DNA of 64,000 bases, taken from Rhizobiaceae bacterium (GTDB taxonomy: Bacteria; Pseudomonadota; Alphaproteobacteria; Rhizobiales; Rhizobiaceae). The position numbers and the translations under genes are program-made. Shown in pieces: positions 8,910 through 16,285 of the stretch. The stretch spans positions 1-64,000 of the forward strand of contig JARGOX010000001.1 of assembly GCA_029233925.1 (NCBI GenBank), read 5' to 3'. The notes under the pieces were generated by a model. The model was not told the DNA's origin, searched no databases, and was given only the letters and a program-made list of their open reading frames with translations. Each line of letters opens with the position of its first letter. The first letter of the stretch is position 1.

Positions 8910-9248
8910 ATGTCTCTTCCAAAACTCAAAGCAAACATGAACGCCGATGACGTCAAGGATTTGCTTGCACAGGCCCGCAAAGCCAGCGAACTTTTGAAAG
9001 CTCTGTCGCACGAAACGCGCTTGTTGATCCTGTGCATCCTGTCCGAGGGCGAGAAGTCGGTATCCGATCTTGAGGACATTTTGTCCATGCCGCAGGCTAC
9101 CGTCTCACAACAGCTTGCAAGGCTTCGGTTTGACCGCCTTGTCACAGCCAGACGCGACGGGCGCATGATCTATTACACGATCGCCGACAAGGAAGTGTCT
9201 TCCGTTGTGGAGACACTCTACGAATTGTTCTGCACACCGGTTCGATGA
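8910..9248 (+). CDS. soxR: SoxR, ArsR-family persulfide-responsive repressor
   Basis: A 112-residue winged-helix regulator of the ArsR/SmtB family. The recognition helix is in the segment around residues 60-72 (MPQATVSQQLARL), and the wing follows. Cys42, in the helix after SHETRL, and Cys108, in the C-terminal helix, match the spacing of the dithiol pair in SqrR/BigR-type sensors, which form a polysulfide bridge with persulfides and then leave DNA. There is no metal-site CxC of ArsR or SmtB type. It is placed between soxS and soxT, as in the soxSRT arrangement known from Pseudaminobacter. It is the probable local regulator of the sox genes. Confidence 0.9.
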   Translation: MSLPKLKANMNADDVKDLLAQARKASELLKALSHETRLLILCILSEGEKSVSDLEDILSMPQATVSQQLARLRFDRLVTARRDGRMIYYTIADKEVSSVVETLYELFCTPVR

Positions 9249-9333
9249 ACACGGCGAAATGCCCGCTTGCTTTCCCATAGTATCGTCGTCAGACTGACGG
9301 GTTCACAGATCAGCCTTGGAGGAGAAACTGATC

Positions 9334-10422
9334 TTGATTGAGAACCCACTGGGTTTGCCATTGGCTGGTCTGATCATCGGCTGCGTGATGGGTTACGTGG
9401 CCCGACGCAATCATTTTTGCACAATGTCATCCCTCGAAAGATATTGGTATGCTGGCGACAGCAACGGACTTCGGTCCTGGGTGCTCGCTGCAGCCATTGC
9501 ACTGATTGCCACACAGGCGCTCATTGCGGCCAATCTGATTGACGTTTCAGGCAGTTTTTATCTGACAAGCCCTCTTCCCCTTGCCGGTAGCATCGTCGGT
9601 GGATTGATGTTCGGCTTCGGCATGGCTCTGGTGGGGACCTGTGGGTTTGGCGCCCTGGTCCGTCTGGGCGGTGGGAGTTTGCGCGCCTTTATTGTCCTGG
9701 GCGCCATGGCCGTGTCTGCACTGGCAGCCAGCCGCGGTGTGATTGGCCATTTCCGTCAGGCTGCCATTGATCCCTTTTCCATCGACCTTTCGTCCATCGG
9801 AGGCCAATCAATTGGTGCAATCATAAGCACGCTCATTGGACTTGATTTAAATGGCGCATCGGCAATCATCCTGGGCCTGCTCTTGTCATGGTGGGTGTTC
9901 AAGAATCCCGGCTTTCGCAGGGACCACGGGAAAATTGTCGCCGGCTGTGTGATTGGCCTGTGTATCGCTGCCGGCTGGTTGATCACATCCTATTATAGTC
10001 AGATCCTGTTCGTGCCGGTTCAATTGCAGGCGGGTTCCTTTGTCGCCCCCCTTGCCGACACGATGATGCAGATCGTGGCCGTCACCAATGAATTGCCCGA
10101 TTATGGCGTCGGGTTGGTGGTGGGTGTGCTGGTCGGCGCCGCCCTGGCGGCCTGGCAGGCGGATGATGTGCGCTGGGAGGCCTGCGATGATGCGCGTGAG
10201 TTGGGCCGCCACCTGCTTGGCGCATTCCTGATGGGAACCGGTGGTATTTTTGCGCTCGGCTGCACAATCGGTCAGGGCGTCAGTGCAGTCTCCCTCATGG
10301 CCATTTCAGCCCCCATCGTCATGGCCAGCATCGCCTTCGGGGCGCGCATGGGACTGGGCGTGATCGTTGAGGGCTCTGCTTTCGATTTCCTCTTCAGTCG
10401 CAAACAAAGCCCCGCCGAATAG
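9334..10422 (+). CDS. soxT: SoxT, YeeE/YedE-family sulfur-compound permease
   Basis: A 362-residue membrane protein with about nine or ten hydrophobic helices, built from two YeeE/YedE (sulfur transport) repeats. Conserved cysteine motifs of the family are visible: NHFCTM near the N-terminus, GTCGFGALVRLGGGS in the first repeat and GCTIGQG in the second. Members transport thiosulfate or related sulfur species. Its place directly after soxR matches soxT. The start is probably TTG 9334, ten nt after GGAGGA at 9318; the TTG at 9316 lies inside that ribosome site. Confidence 0.82.
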   Translation: MIENPLGLPLAGLIIGCVMGYVARRNHFCTMSSLERYWYAGDSNGLRSWVLAAAIALIATQALIAANLIDVSGSFYLTSPLPLAGSIVGGLMFGFGMALVGTCGFGALVRLGGGSLRAFIVLGAMAVSALAASRGVIGHFRQAAIDPFSIDLSSIGGQSIGAIISTLIGLDLNGASAIILGLLLSWWVFKNPGFRRDHGKIVAGCVIGLCIAAGWLITSYYSQILFVPVQLQAGSFVAPLADTMMQIVAVTNELPDYGVGLVVGVLVGAALAAWQADDVRWEACDDARELGRHLLGAFLMGTGGIFALGCTIGQGVSAVSLMAISAPIVMASIAFGARMGLGVIVEGSAFDFLFSRKQSPAE

Positions 10423-10429
10423 CCTGCTT

Positions 10430-10458
10430 ATATCAAAGATCGGTGATTATGACCCATC
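10430..10458 (+). repeat. Direct repeat, left copy, bracketing the MBL gene
   Basis: This 29-bp segment matches 11548-11576 in the same orientation at 26 of 29 positions. The two copies bracket the minus-strand MBL gene and its promoter almost exactly. The left copy also forms an imperfect hairpin with the sequence beside it (TATCAAAGAT and ATCTTTGGTA) at the convergent soxT/MBL junction. Confidence 0.7.
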
Positions 10459-10465
10459 TTTGGTA

Positions 10466-11386
10466 TCACCCCGCTACAAACCGATAGGCGGCATCCTTGC
10501 GCTCAACAAAGCCTATTCCCGAATTCGGCAAATGAAAACCGACGATGTGCATCTTGTCGGTCGCCATGCGGTCCATAACCTGCAACCGTGTCGCAATGGC
10601 CTGATTGGTATCCTGGTCCGAATTGCTTGGCCAGTCAGGTTTTTCAAATGAAACAAGACCTGTCACGACGTCACCCAAAACCATCATGCTCTGCGAACCG
10701 TCATGAATTGCAAAGGATGTGTGGCCGGGCGTATGGCCCCTGGTATCCACAGCCTCGACGCCAGGCACGATCTCGTCGCCGAAGTTGAACAGCCTGATGT
10801 GATCTTCAAGCACCGCCATGCGGTTCTGCGCGCCGATCACGAAGCTCTTGCGGGCCTCGGGTGTCTTCTCGAGCGTATCACCGGCGCGCCAGTAGTCCCA
10901 CTCGGCACGGCCCATATGATAATTCGCATCAGGGAAAATCACTTCGTCAAAATCATCCAGCAATCCCCAGATATGATCCGGATGCGCATGTGTAAAGACG
11001 ACATCGGTCACCTCACCGGGATCAATGCCGGCTGCTGCCAGACTGTCGGGCAAACGTCCCGCACTGGGCATGAAATTCGGGCCGGCACCGACATCGAAGA
11101 CCACAAGACGGTCAGCGTCGCGCAGCACTGTGATATTGCAGTCCGGTTCAAGACGGTCCACAGGCAGGCCGTTGGCCTTCAGTATCGCCACCAATTCCTG
11201 CTGCGGAACATCGGGAAAGGAAAAGCTCAGTGGCAAAACCAGATTGCCGTCACTCAAAGTCGTGATGGTTCTGGTTCCCAATTCGACCGTTGGCAATTGC
11301 GACGCCTGAACCGGGCGTGTGTTCAGTACACCGGCACCCAGTATGGCGGCGCCCGCAAAAAGAATGTCACGACGGTTCATGCGCAT
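10466..11386 (-). CDS. Exported metallo-beta-lactamase-fold hydrolase, SoxH-like
   Basis: A 306-residue MBL-fold protein with a Tat signal (MNRRDILFAG and a hydrophobic core). The zinc-binding motif HAHPDH is clear, followed by further ligand positions in HTPGHTSF and in the GD and H near the C-terminus. SoxH-like MBL proteins occur next to many sox operons; their exact reaction is not settled. The ATG at 11386 has AAGGA at correct spacing; the frame is open to 11575 but that part is not protein-like. It is convergent with soxT. The upstream region carries a candidate SoxR operator (11467-11490). Confidence 0.82.
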   Translation of the reverse strand: MRMNRRDILFAGAAILGAGVLNTRPVQASQLPTVELGTRTITTLSDGNLVLPLSFSFPDVPQQELVAILKANGLPVDRLEPDCNITVLRDADRLVVFDVGAGPNFMPSAGRLPDSLAAAGIDPGEVTDVVFTHAHPDHIWGLLDDFDEVIFPDANYHMGRAEWDYWRAGDTLEKTPEARKSFVIGAQNRMAVLEDHIRLFNFGDEIVPGVEAVDTRGHTPGHTSFAIHDGSQSMMVLGDVVTGLVSFEKPDWPSNSDQDTNQAIATRLQVMDRMATDKMHIVGFHLPNSGIGFVERKDAAYRFVAG

Positions 11387-11466
11387 AGCTTTGATCCTTG
11401 AGTTTGAGAGAACCAGAAGCACCCCTGTGGGCAGCGAAATCCGGTCCTTGTACATAGATTGCCCAG

Positions 11467-11490
11467 ATATATATGAATAATTGTATGTTT
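11467..11490. promoter_or_regulatory. Candidate SoxR operator upstream of the MBL gene
   Basis: This 24-bp segment matches the 8833-8856 site at 18 of 24 positions and includes ATATATGAAT. It lies 81 bp upstream of the MBL start codon. It suggests that the MBL gene belongs to the same regulon as sox. Confidence 0.5.
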
Positions 11491-11547
11491 GATGCAAGAT
11501 GCCGCACCAATTGACCGGGGTCAAGGTCCAGCGCCGGTGATGGAATA

Positions 11548-11576
11548 ATATCAAAGATTGATGATTGTGACCCATC
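11548..11576 (+). repeat. Direct repeat, right copy, bracketing the MBL gene
   Basis: This is the partner of 10430-10458 (26 of 29 identical, same orientation). It lies upstream of the MBL gene and 87 bp before the DUF2892 gene. No transposase is present between the copies. Confidence 0.7.
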
Positions 11577-11604
11577 AGCCATAAAAATACATTCTAAATA
11601 TTGC

Positions 11605-11624
11605 ATATTAGCATTTGCGAATAT
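11605..11624. promoter_or_regulatory. Candidate SoxR-type operator before the DUF2892 gene
   Basis: The imperfect palindrome has arms ATATTAGC and GCGAATAT around ATTT (seven of eight paired). On the minus strand it reads ATTC-N8-TAAT, one base from the ATTC-N8-GAAT arrangement described for SqrR-type regulators. It lies 38 bp before ATG 11663. Confidence 0.45.
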
Positions 11625-11662
11625 ATATAGGAATTGTTCAACCCAACCCGGGAGATCGGAAA

Positions 11663-11896
11663 ATGCTGAAGAAAGCCAATCTAGGGTCTGTCGATCGCAT
11701 CTTGCGATTGATTGCCGGTGCAGTGCTCATCGTGTTGCCATTTGCGTGGCAAACATCCCTGGGGGATCAGATGATCCTTTTTTATGGTCTTCCTGCGGCC
11801 GGAATTATTTTGATTGCCACTGCCCTTTTGCGGTTTTGTCCGCTCTATCGCCTTTTCGGCATTAGCACTTGCAAGGTAAACTCACATGATCACTGA
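11663..11896 (+). CDS. DUF2892 small membrane protein
   Basis: A 77-residue protein with two hydrophobic segments. The family pattern N-x-G-x-x-DRxxR near the N-terminus and CPLYRLFGISTC at the C-terminus identifies DUF2892, a module often fused to or encoded beside rhodaneses and YeeE/YedE permeases (for example the membrane part of YgaP). The start was taken as ATG 11663 with GGGAG upstream. Its 3' end overlaps the next gene by 11 nt. It probably takes part in handling sulfane sulfur at the membrane. Confidence 0.85.
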   Translation: MLKKANLGSVDRILRLIAGAVLIVLPFAWQTSLGDQMILFYGLPAAGIILIATALLRFCPLYRLFGISTCKVNSHDH

Positions 11897-12314
11897 ATTC
11901 ACGCCCTATATGTCGCTGGGTGGCGGCATTCTGATCGGTCTGGCTGCCACGCTGTTGATGGCGTTCAATGGCCGTATTGCCGGCATGACCGGTATCCTGG
12001 GAGGCATCCTGCCGCCGGTTTCGTCGGACTGGCCCTGGCGCGCCGCCTTTCTGGCTGGCGCCATCATTGCTCCGATGATTTATGTCATGAGTGGAAATAC
12101 AATTGGTTTTTCCGTTCCCATTTCAACCGGCGCCCTGGTGATCGGTGGCCTGATCGTTGGCGTGGGCGTCATGTTCGGTTCAGGCTGCACCAGCGGTCAC
12201 GGAGTCTGCGGCATGGCGCGCCTGTCACCCCGCTCCATCGCGGCAACACTGGTCTTTATGGTTTCCACCGGGATAACAGTCTTTGTTGTTCGCCACATCA
12301 TTGGGGGAATTTAA
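11886..12314 (+). CDS. YeeE/YedE half-transporter, PmpA-like
   Basis: A 142-residue membrane protein with about four helices and a single YeeE/YedE repeat, including FGSGCTSGHGVCGMARLS with the conserved cysteines. It is half the size of SoxT, and the next gene is another half, so the pair likely forms one pore of the PmpA/PmpB type. It overlaps the DUF2892 gene and is 3 nt from its partner. The transported sulfur species is not known; thiosulfate or persulfide-related anions are the usual proposals. Confidence 0.85.
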   Translation: MITEFTPYMSLGGGILIGLAATLLMAFNGRIAGMTGILGGILPPVSSDWPWRAAFLAGAIIAPMIYVMSGNTIGFSVPISTGALVIGGLIVGVGVMFGSGCTSGHGVCGMARLSPRSIAATLVFMVSTGITVFVVRHIIGGI

Positions 12315-12317
12315 TCC

Positions 12318-12752
12318 ATGCGCATCCTGTCAGCACTCGTTATCGGCATGATTTTCGGCATCGGCATTGCGATCTCCGGCATGGCAAACCCGGCCAAAGT
12401 CTTGAATTTTTTCGACATCGCCGGGTCCTGGGACCCGAGCCTGATCTTCGTCATGGGCGGCGCCCTGATCACAACCGCCATCGGTTACCGGATCGTCTTC
12501 GGTGCGCGCAGCACTCCGATTTTTGAAGGTGCATTTGTCGTTCCCGGTAACAAGATAATCGATCGGCGGCTTGTTGCAGGATCTGCGACATTCGGAATCG
12601 GTTGGGGGATTTCCGGCTTTTGTCCCGGTGGCGCCATACCGGCATTAGGATTGGGTTATTCCGAAACCTTCATCTTCATAGCCGCCATGATCGGTGGAAT
12701 GTTGCTGGCGCGTGGCATCGATACAGCCGTTTTCAAAACTGCAAAAGCATAA
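12318..12752 (+). CDS. YeeE/YedE half-transporter, PmpB-like
   Basis: A 144-residue membrane protein, the second half of the split YeeE/YedE pair. It begins with the typical GxxFGxGIAISGMxNPxKV pattern and has GFCPGGAIPALG with the conserved cysteine in the second half. Its start codon follows the previous stop by 3 nt. It is followed by 131 bp with no gene before the persulfide dioxygenase-like gene. Confidence 0.85.
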   Translation: MRILSALVIGMIFGIGIAISGMANPAKVLNFFDIAGSWDPSLIFVMGGALITTAIGYRIVFGARSTPIFEGAFVVPGNKIIDRRLVAGSATFGIGWGISGFCPGGAIPALGLGYSETFIFIAAMIGGMLLARGIDTAVFKTAKA

Positions 12753-12883
12753 AGCGGACCGTTGTCTGACCCGATGCCAAAGCAGGGCTCAATGCCAGGC
12801 CCAAGGCACCGCTGAGAAGACTGAAATCATAAGGCAGACAATTCGAAACTTTACATGACTGAGTTCCCAACGAGGAGATGAAA

Positions 12884-13765
12884 ATGACACATCATGTTGA
12901 CCTGTCCGTCAAACCGGACGTGAAAGCCTTCTTTGATCCAGCCACAAATACGATCAGCTATGTGGTGAAGGATCCGGCAAGCCAATCCTGCGCCGTGTTT
13001 GATTCTGTCATGGATATCGACTACGCCGCCGGTCGCATCACCTATGACCACGCAGATGAGATCATCGGGTACATTCAGTCCAACAATCTCAAGCTTGAAT
13101 GGATCATAGAAACGCATGTACATGCCGATCATTTGTCCGCCGCGCCCTACATTCAGGGCAAATTGGGTGGCAAAATCGGCATCGGCGACAAAATTCTGGT
13201 TGTTCAGGATACATTCGGCAAGGTCTTCAATGAAGGCACGGAATTCCAGCGGGACGGCTCGCAATTTGATGCTTTGTTCAAGGATGGCGATACCTACAAG
13301 ATCGGCAACCTGGATGTATTCGTCATAGCGACCCCCGGCCATACACCGGCTTGCATGTCCCATGTCATCGGCGATGCCGCCTTTGTGGGCGATACCTTGT
13401 TCATGCCTGACGGCGGCTCCGCGCGCGCTGACTTCCCCGGTGGTGATGCCGGCGTGCTGTATGATTCAATTCAGAAGATTCTGGCCCTGCCAGAGGAAAC
13501 ACGCCTGTTCATGTGCCACGACTACGGCCCGAACGGCAGGGACATTCGATGGGAAACGAGTGTCGGCGAGCAAAAGGCGCATAATATTCATGTAGGCAAC
13601 GGCAAGACCCGAGAAGAATTTGTCAAATCGCGCACGGAGCGTGATGCAACGCTTGCCATGCCAAAGCTTATTATACCGTCCCTGCAGGTCAACATGCGTG
13701 GGGGCACGGTACCGACCGACAAAGAAGGCAAGCCTTTGCTGAAAGTGCCGGTCAACGCGCTTTAG
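12884..13765 (+). CDS. Persulfide dioxygenase-type MBL protein
   Basis: A 293-residue cytoplasmic MBL-fold protein of the ETHE1/Blh group. It has HVHADH near residue 79, a His in the TPGHTPAC segment, and the GDTLFMPDGGSARADFPGG region typical of persulfide dioxygenases, which oxidise glutathione persulfide to sulfite. There is no rhodanese domain. The ATG at 12884 is six nt after GAGGAG; the ATG at 12878 is too close. With the DUF442 protein that follows it makes up the two parts of Blh, which is a single polypeptide in some species. Its likely role is to detoxify persulfide leaking from sulfur oxidation. Confidence 0.85.
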   Translation: MTHHVDLSVKPDVKAFFDPATNTISYVVKDPASQSCAVFDSVMDIDYAAGRITYDHADEIIGYIQSNNLKLEWIIETHVHADHLSAAPYIQGKLGGKIGIGDKILVVQDTFGKVFNEGTEFQRDGSQFDALFKDGDTYKIGNLDVFVIATPGHTPACMSHVIGDAAFVGDTLFMPDGGSARADFPGGDAGVLYDSIQKILALPEETRLFMCHDYGPNGRDIRWETSVGEQKAHNIHVGNGKTREEFVKSRTERDATLAMPKLIIPSLQVNMRGGTVPTDKEGKPLLKVPVNAL

Positions 13766-13805
13766 ATCGACGGTCGTTTGAAAATTCAATAACGTGACAC
13801 CATCA

Positions 13806-13862
13806 GGGCACGTGCGAACAATCCATAACCGGCCTTTGCCGTGGGTAGAAACGCACGTGCCC
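13806..13862. repeat. Inverted repeat with two GCACGTGC palindromes
   Basis: Perfect 11-bp arms GGGCACGTGCG (13806-13816) and CGCACGTGCCC (13852-13862) are separated by 35 nt. Each arm contains the self-complementary octamer GCACGTGC, about 45 bp apart centre to centre. It lies between the persulfide dioxygenase and DUF442 genes. It could be a paired operator or an RNA hairpin. Confidence 0.6.
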
Positions 13863-13889
13863 CACAGATCAATGACAGGAAGAGCTGCA

Positions 13890-14312
13890 ATGGATATCCG
13901 TCCCATCACCAAACAATTGGCAGTCAGCCCGCAAATTCTCGCCAGCGATATCGCCTATATCGCAGACATTGGCTTCCGATCAATCATCTGCAATCGACCG
14001 GACGGCGAAAGTCAGGACCAGCCGGGTTTTTCAGAGATTGAAACGACCGCCAGGAAAGCAGGTCTGGAGGTCAGATATCTGCCTGTCGTGGCCGGGCAGA
14101 TGAAGCCCGGCGATCCGGCTGACTTTGCTGCGGCATTGGAGGAAATGCCCGGACCGGTGCTCGCTTATTGCAGAACGGGTACCCGCTCCGCAACGCTGTG
14201 GGCACTCATGCAGGGTGCACAGGGCCAGTCTGCTTCCGATATTCTGGAAGCCACCAGACAGGCAGGTTACGACATGTCGGACGTCGTGCGTCGCTTTGCA
14301 ACAGCGGGATGA
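13890..14312 (+). CDS. TIGR01244/DUF442 family sulfurtransferase-like protein
   Basis: A 140-residue protein of the DUF442 (Blh N-terminal) family with a phosphatase-like fold. The P-loop YCRTGTRS near residue 92 carries the catalytic Cys and Arg, as in related sulfurtransferases that act on persulfides. The ATG at 13890 has AGGA nine nt upstream; an ATG at 13872 is in frame but lacks a ribosome site. It is encoded separately from the MBL partner, where some bacteria have a fusion. Confidence 0.82.
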   Translation: MDIRPITKQLAVSPQILASDIAYIADIGFRSIICNRPDGESQDQPGFSEIETTARKAGLEVRYLPVVAGQMKPGDPADFAAALEEMPGPVLAYCRTGTRSATLWALMQGAQGQSASDILEATRQAGYDMSDVVRRFATAG

Positions 14313-14483
14313 ACCCATGTTTTGCGCACCTGCATTCTGTAGATTCTAATGACACAAAATATCGTCGGCTTTGCAGACGATAAGGCAGCCTGCCTGATTT
14401 TCCAGGCCTATTTTGGCAGCAGACCCGGGTGCAAAGCATCAAATGTCCGCAGCCATGCTGATTGATCCGAGAGAAGAACCACA

Positions 14484-16211
14484 ATGGCCGCAAACGGCAA
14501 AACCCGCCTGCAACAGTATATTCCGGTTTTCGACTGGGGGCGTAGCTATGATCGTGATGCGCTGACGAATGACCTTGTGGCTGCAGTGATCGTCACCATC
14601 ATGCTCATTCCGCAATCGCTTGCCTATGCGTTGCTTGCCGGATTGCCTGCGCAAATGGGCATCTATGCCTCCATCGTCCCCATCATTCTCTATGCCATTT
14701 TCGGAACCAGTCGGGCGCTGGCTGTGGGTCCGGTTGCGGTCGTCTCATTGATGACCGCCGCAGCCATCGGCAATATTGCCTCCCCCGGGTCGCCCGAATA
14801 TATTGTTGCAGCTTTGACGCTGGCCTTTCTTTCCGGCGTGTTTCTGTTGCTGCTCGGCGTCTTTCGGCTTGGTTTTCTTGCCAACTTCCTGTCCCATCCG
14901 GTGATTGCCGGCTTTATAACCGCATCTGGAATCATCATTGCGGTCAGCCAGCTGAAACATATTCTGGGAGTTGAGGCTTCCGGTCACAATCTGCTTGAAA
15001 TTGTTACCTCGATCCTTACCCACCTGGGGGAAACAAACTGGATCACGCTGATCATCGGTGTTTTTGCCATCGGTTTTCTGTTCTGGGTGCGAAAGGGCCT
15101 CAAACCTGTCCTGCTCAAAGCCGGTCTGGGTGAACGCATGGCAACGATCGTTGCCAAGTCAGGCCCCGTGGCCGTCGTCTTTGTTACCACTTTGGTCACC
15201 TGGGCATTCGGGCTTGCGGGTTTGGGTGTGCAAGTCGTTGGAGAGGTTCCTCAGGGGCTGCCTCCCCTCACCCTTCCTTCCTTCTCCATGGACCTGTGGG
15301 GCGATCTGATTGGTGCGGCCATTCTGCTTTCCGTCATCGGTTTTGTAGAATCGGTTTCGGTTGCCCAGACGCTGGCTGCCAAGCGGCGCCAGCGCATCAA
15401 TCCAGACCAGGAACTGATCGGGCTTGGTGCTGCCAATCTCGGCGCGGCCTTTACGGGCGGCTATCCGGTCACGGGGGGCTTTGCACGTTCTGTGGTTAAT
15501 TTTGATGCGGGTGCGGAGACACCAGCGGCGGGTGCCTATACGGCTGTTGGACTGGCGATCGCTGCGCTTGTCCTGACGCCACTGGTGTTTTTCCTGCCCA
15601 AGGCAACGCTGGCTGCAACCATCATTGTCGCGGTCCTGTCACTGGTCGATTTTTCTATTATCGGCAAAGCCTGGACCTACTCAAAGGCAGATTTTGCCGC
15701 CGTTTGCGCCACGATCGCAATCACGCTGGGTATGGGCGTTGAACTGGGTGTGACCGCCGGTGTCGTCATATCCATCGTCATCCACCTGTATCGTACATCG
15801 CGGCCGCATATGGCGATTGTCGGACGTGTTCCAGGGACAGAGCATTTTCGCAACGTGCGCCGGCACGACGTGATCACCAGCGAAAAAATCCTCACTGTGA
15901 GAGTGGATGAAAGCCTCTATTTTGCCAATGCGCATTTTCTGGAAGACAAGATTTATGACATGGTCGCGCAAAACCCGAATGTTGAACACGTCATTCTTAT
16001 GTGTCCGGCCGTCAATGATATCGATATGAGCGCATTGGAATCGCTGGAAGCCATCAATGAACGGCTTAAAGCCACCAACGTCAAATTTCATCTGACGGAG
16101 ATCAAGGGCCCGGTCATGGACAGGCTCAAATGCAGTGACTTTCTTTCTCACCTGACAGGCAAAGTATTCCTGAGCCAGCATCTGGCTGTGAAAGAACTTT
16201 CATCCCAATAG
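14484..16211 (+). CDS. SulP-family anion transporter with STAS domain
   Basis: A 575-residue inner-membrane protein with about 10-12 helices (residues 25-430) and a C-terminal STAS domain (about 445-560). The N-terminal family signature is present (VAAVIVTIMLIPQSLAYAL). SulP members carry sulfate, bicarbonate or other anions in symport or exchange. Placed at the end of the sulfur-oxidation region, it could move sulfate or sulfite, but bicarbonate for autotrophic growth is also possible. It ends one base before a strong hairpin. Confidence 0.85.
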   Translation: MAANGKTRLQQYIPVFDWGRSYDRDALTNDLVAAVIVTIMLIPQSLAYALLAGLPAQMGIYASIVPIILYAIFGTSRALAVGPVAVVSLMTAAAIGNIASPGSPEYIVAALTLAFLSGVFLLLLGVFRLGFLANFLSHPVIAGFITASGIIIAVSQLKHILGVEASGHNLLEIVTSILTHLGETNWITLIIGVFAIGFLFWVRKGLKPVLLKAGLGERMATIVAKSGPVAVVFVTTLVTWAFGLAGLGVQVVGEVPQGLPPLTLPSFSMDLWGDLIGAAILLSVIGFVESVSVAQTLAAKRRQRINPDQELIGLGAANLGAAFTGGYPVTGGFARSVVNFDAGAETPAAGAYTAVGLAIAALVLTPLVFFLPKATLAATIIVAVLSLVDFSIIGKAWTYSKADFAAVCATIAITLGMGVELGVTAGVVISIVIHLYRTSRPHMAIVGRVPGTEHFRNVRRHDVITSEKILTVRVDESLYFANAHFLEDKIYDMVAQNPNVEHVILMCPAVNDIDMSALESLEAINERLKATNVKFHLTEIKGPVMDRLKCSDFLSHLTGKVFLSQHLAVKELSSQ

Positions 16212-16239
16212 CAGACCGCGTGCCTAGGCACGCGGTCTG
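16212..16239 (+). terminator. Perfect 28-bp palindrome, terminator of sulP
   Basis: The 28 bp are fully self-complementary around CCTAGG and begin immediately after the sulP stop codon. They are followed by a modest T-rich tail (TATTGCTT). The structure sits between convergent sulP and glnN and may work in both directions, though the tail is better on the plus strand. Confidence 0.75.
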
Positions 16240-16285
16240 TATTGCTTGTCGGGTTTCAGTTTCCGCCGCAACCGATGCTGCATCG

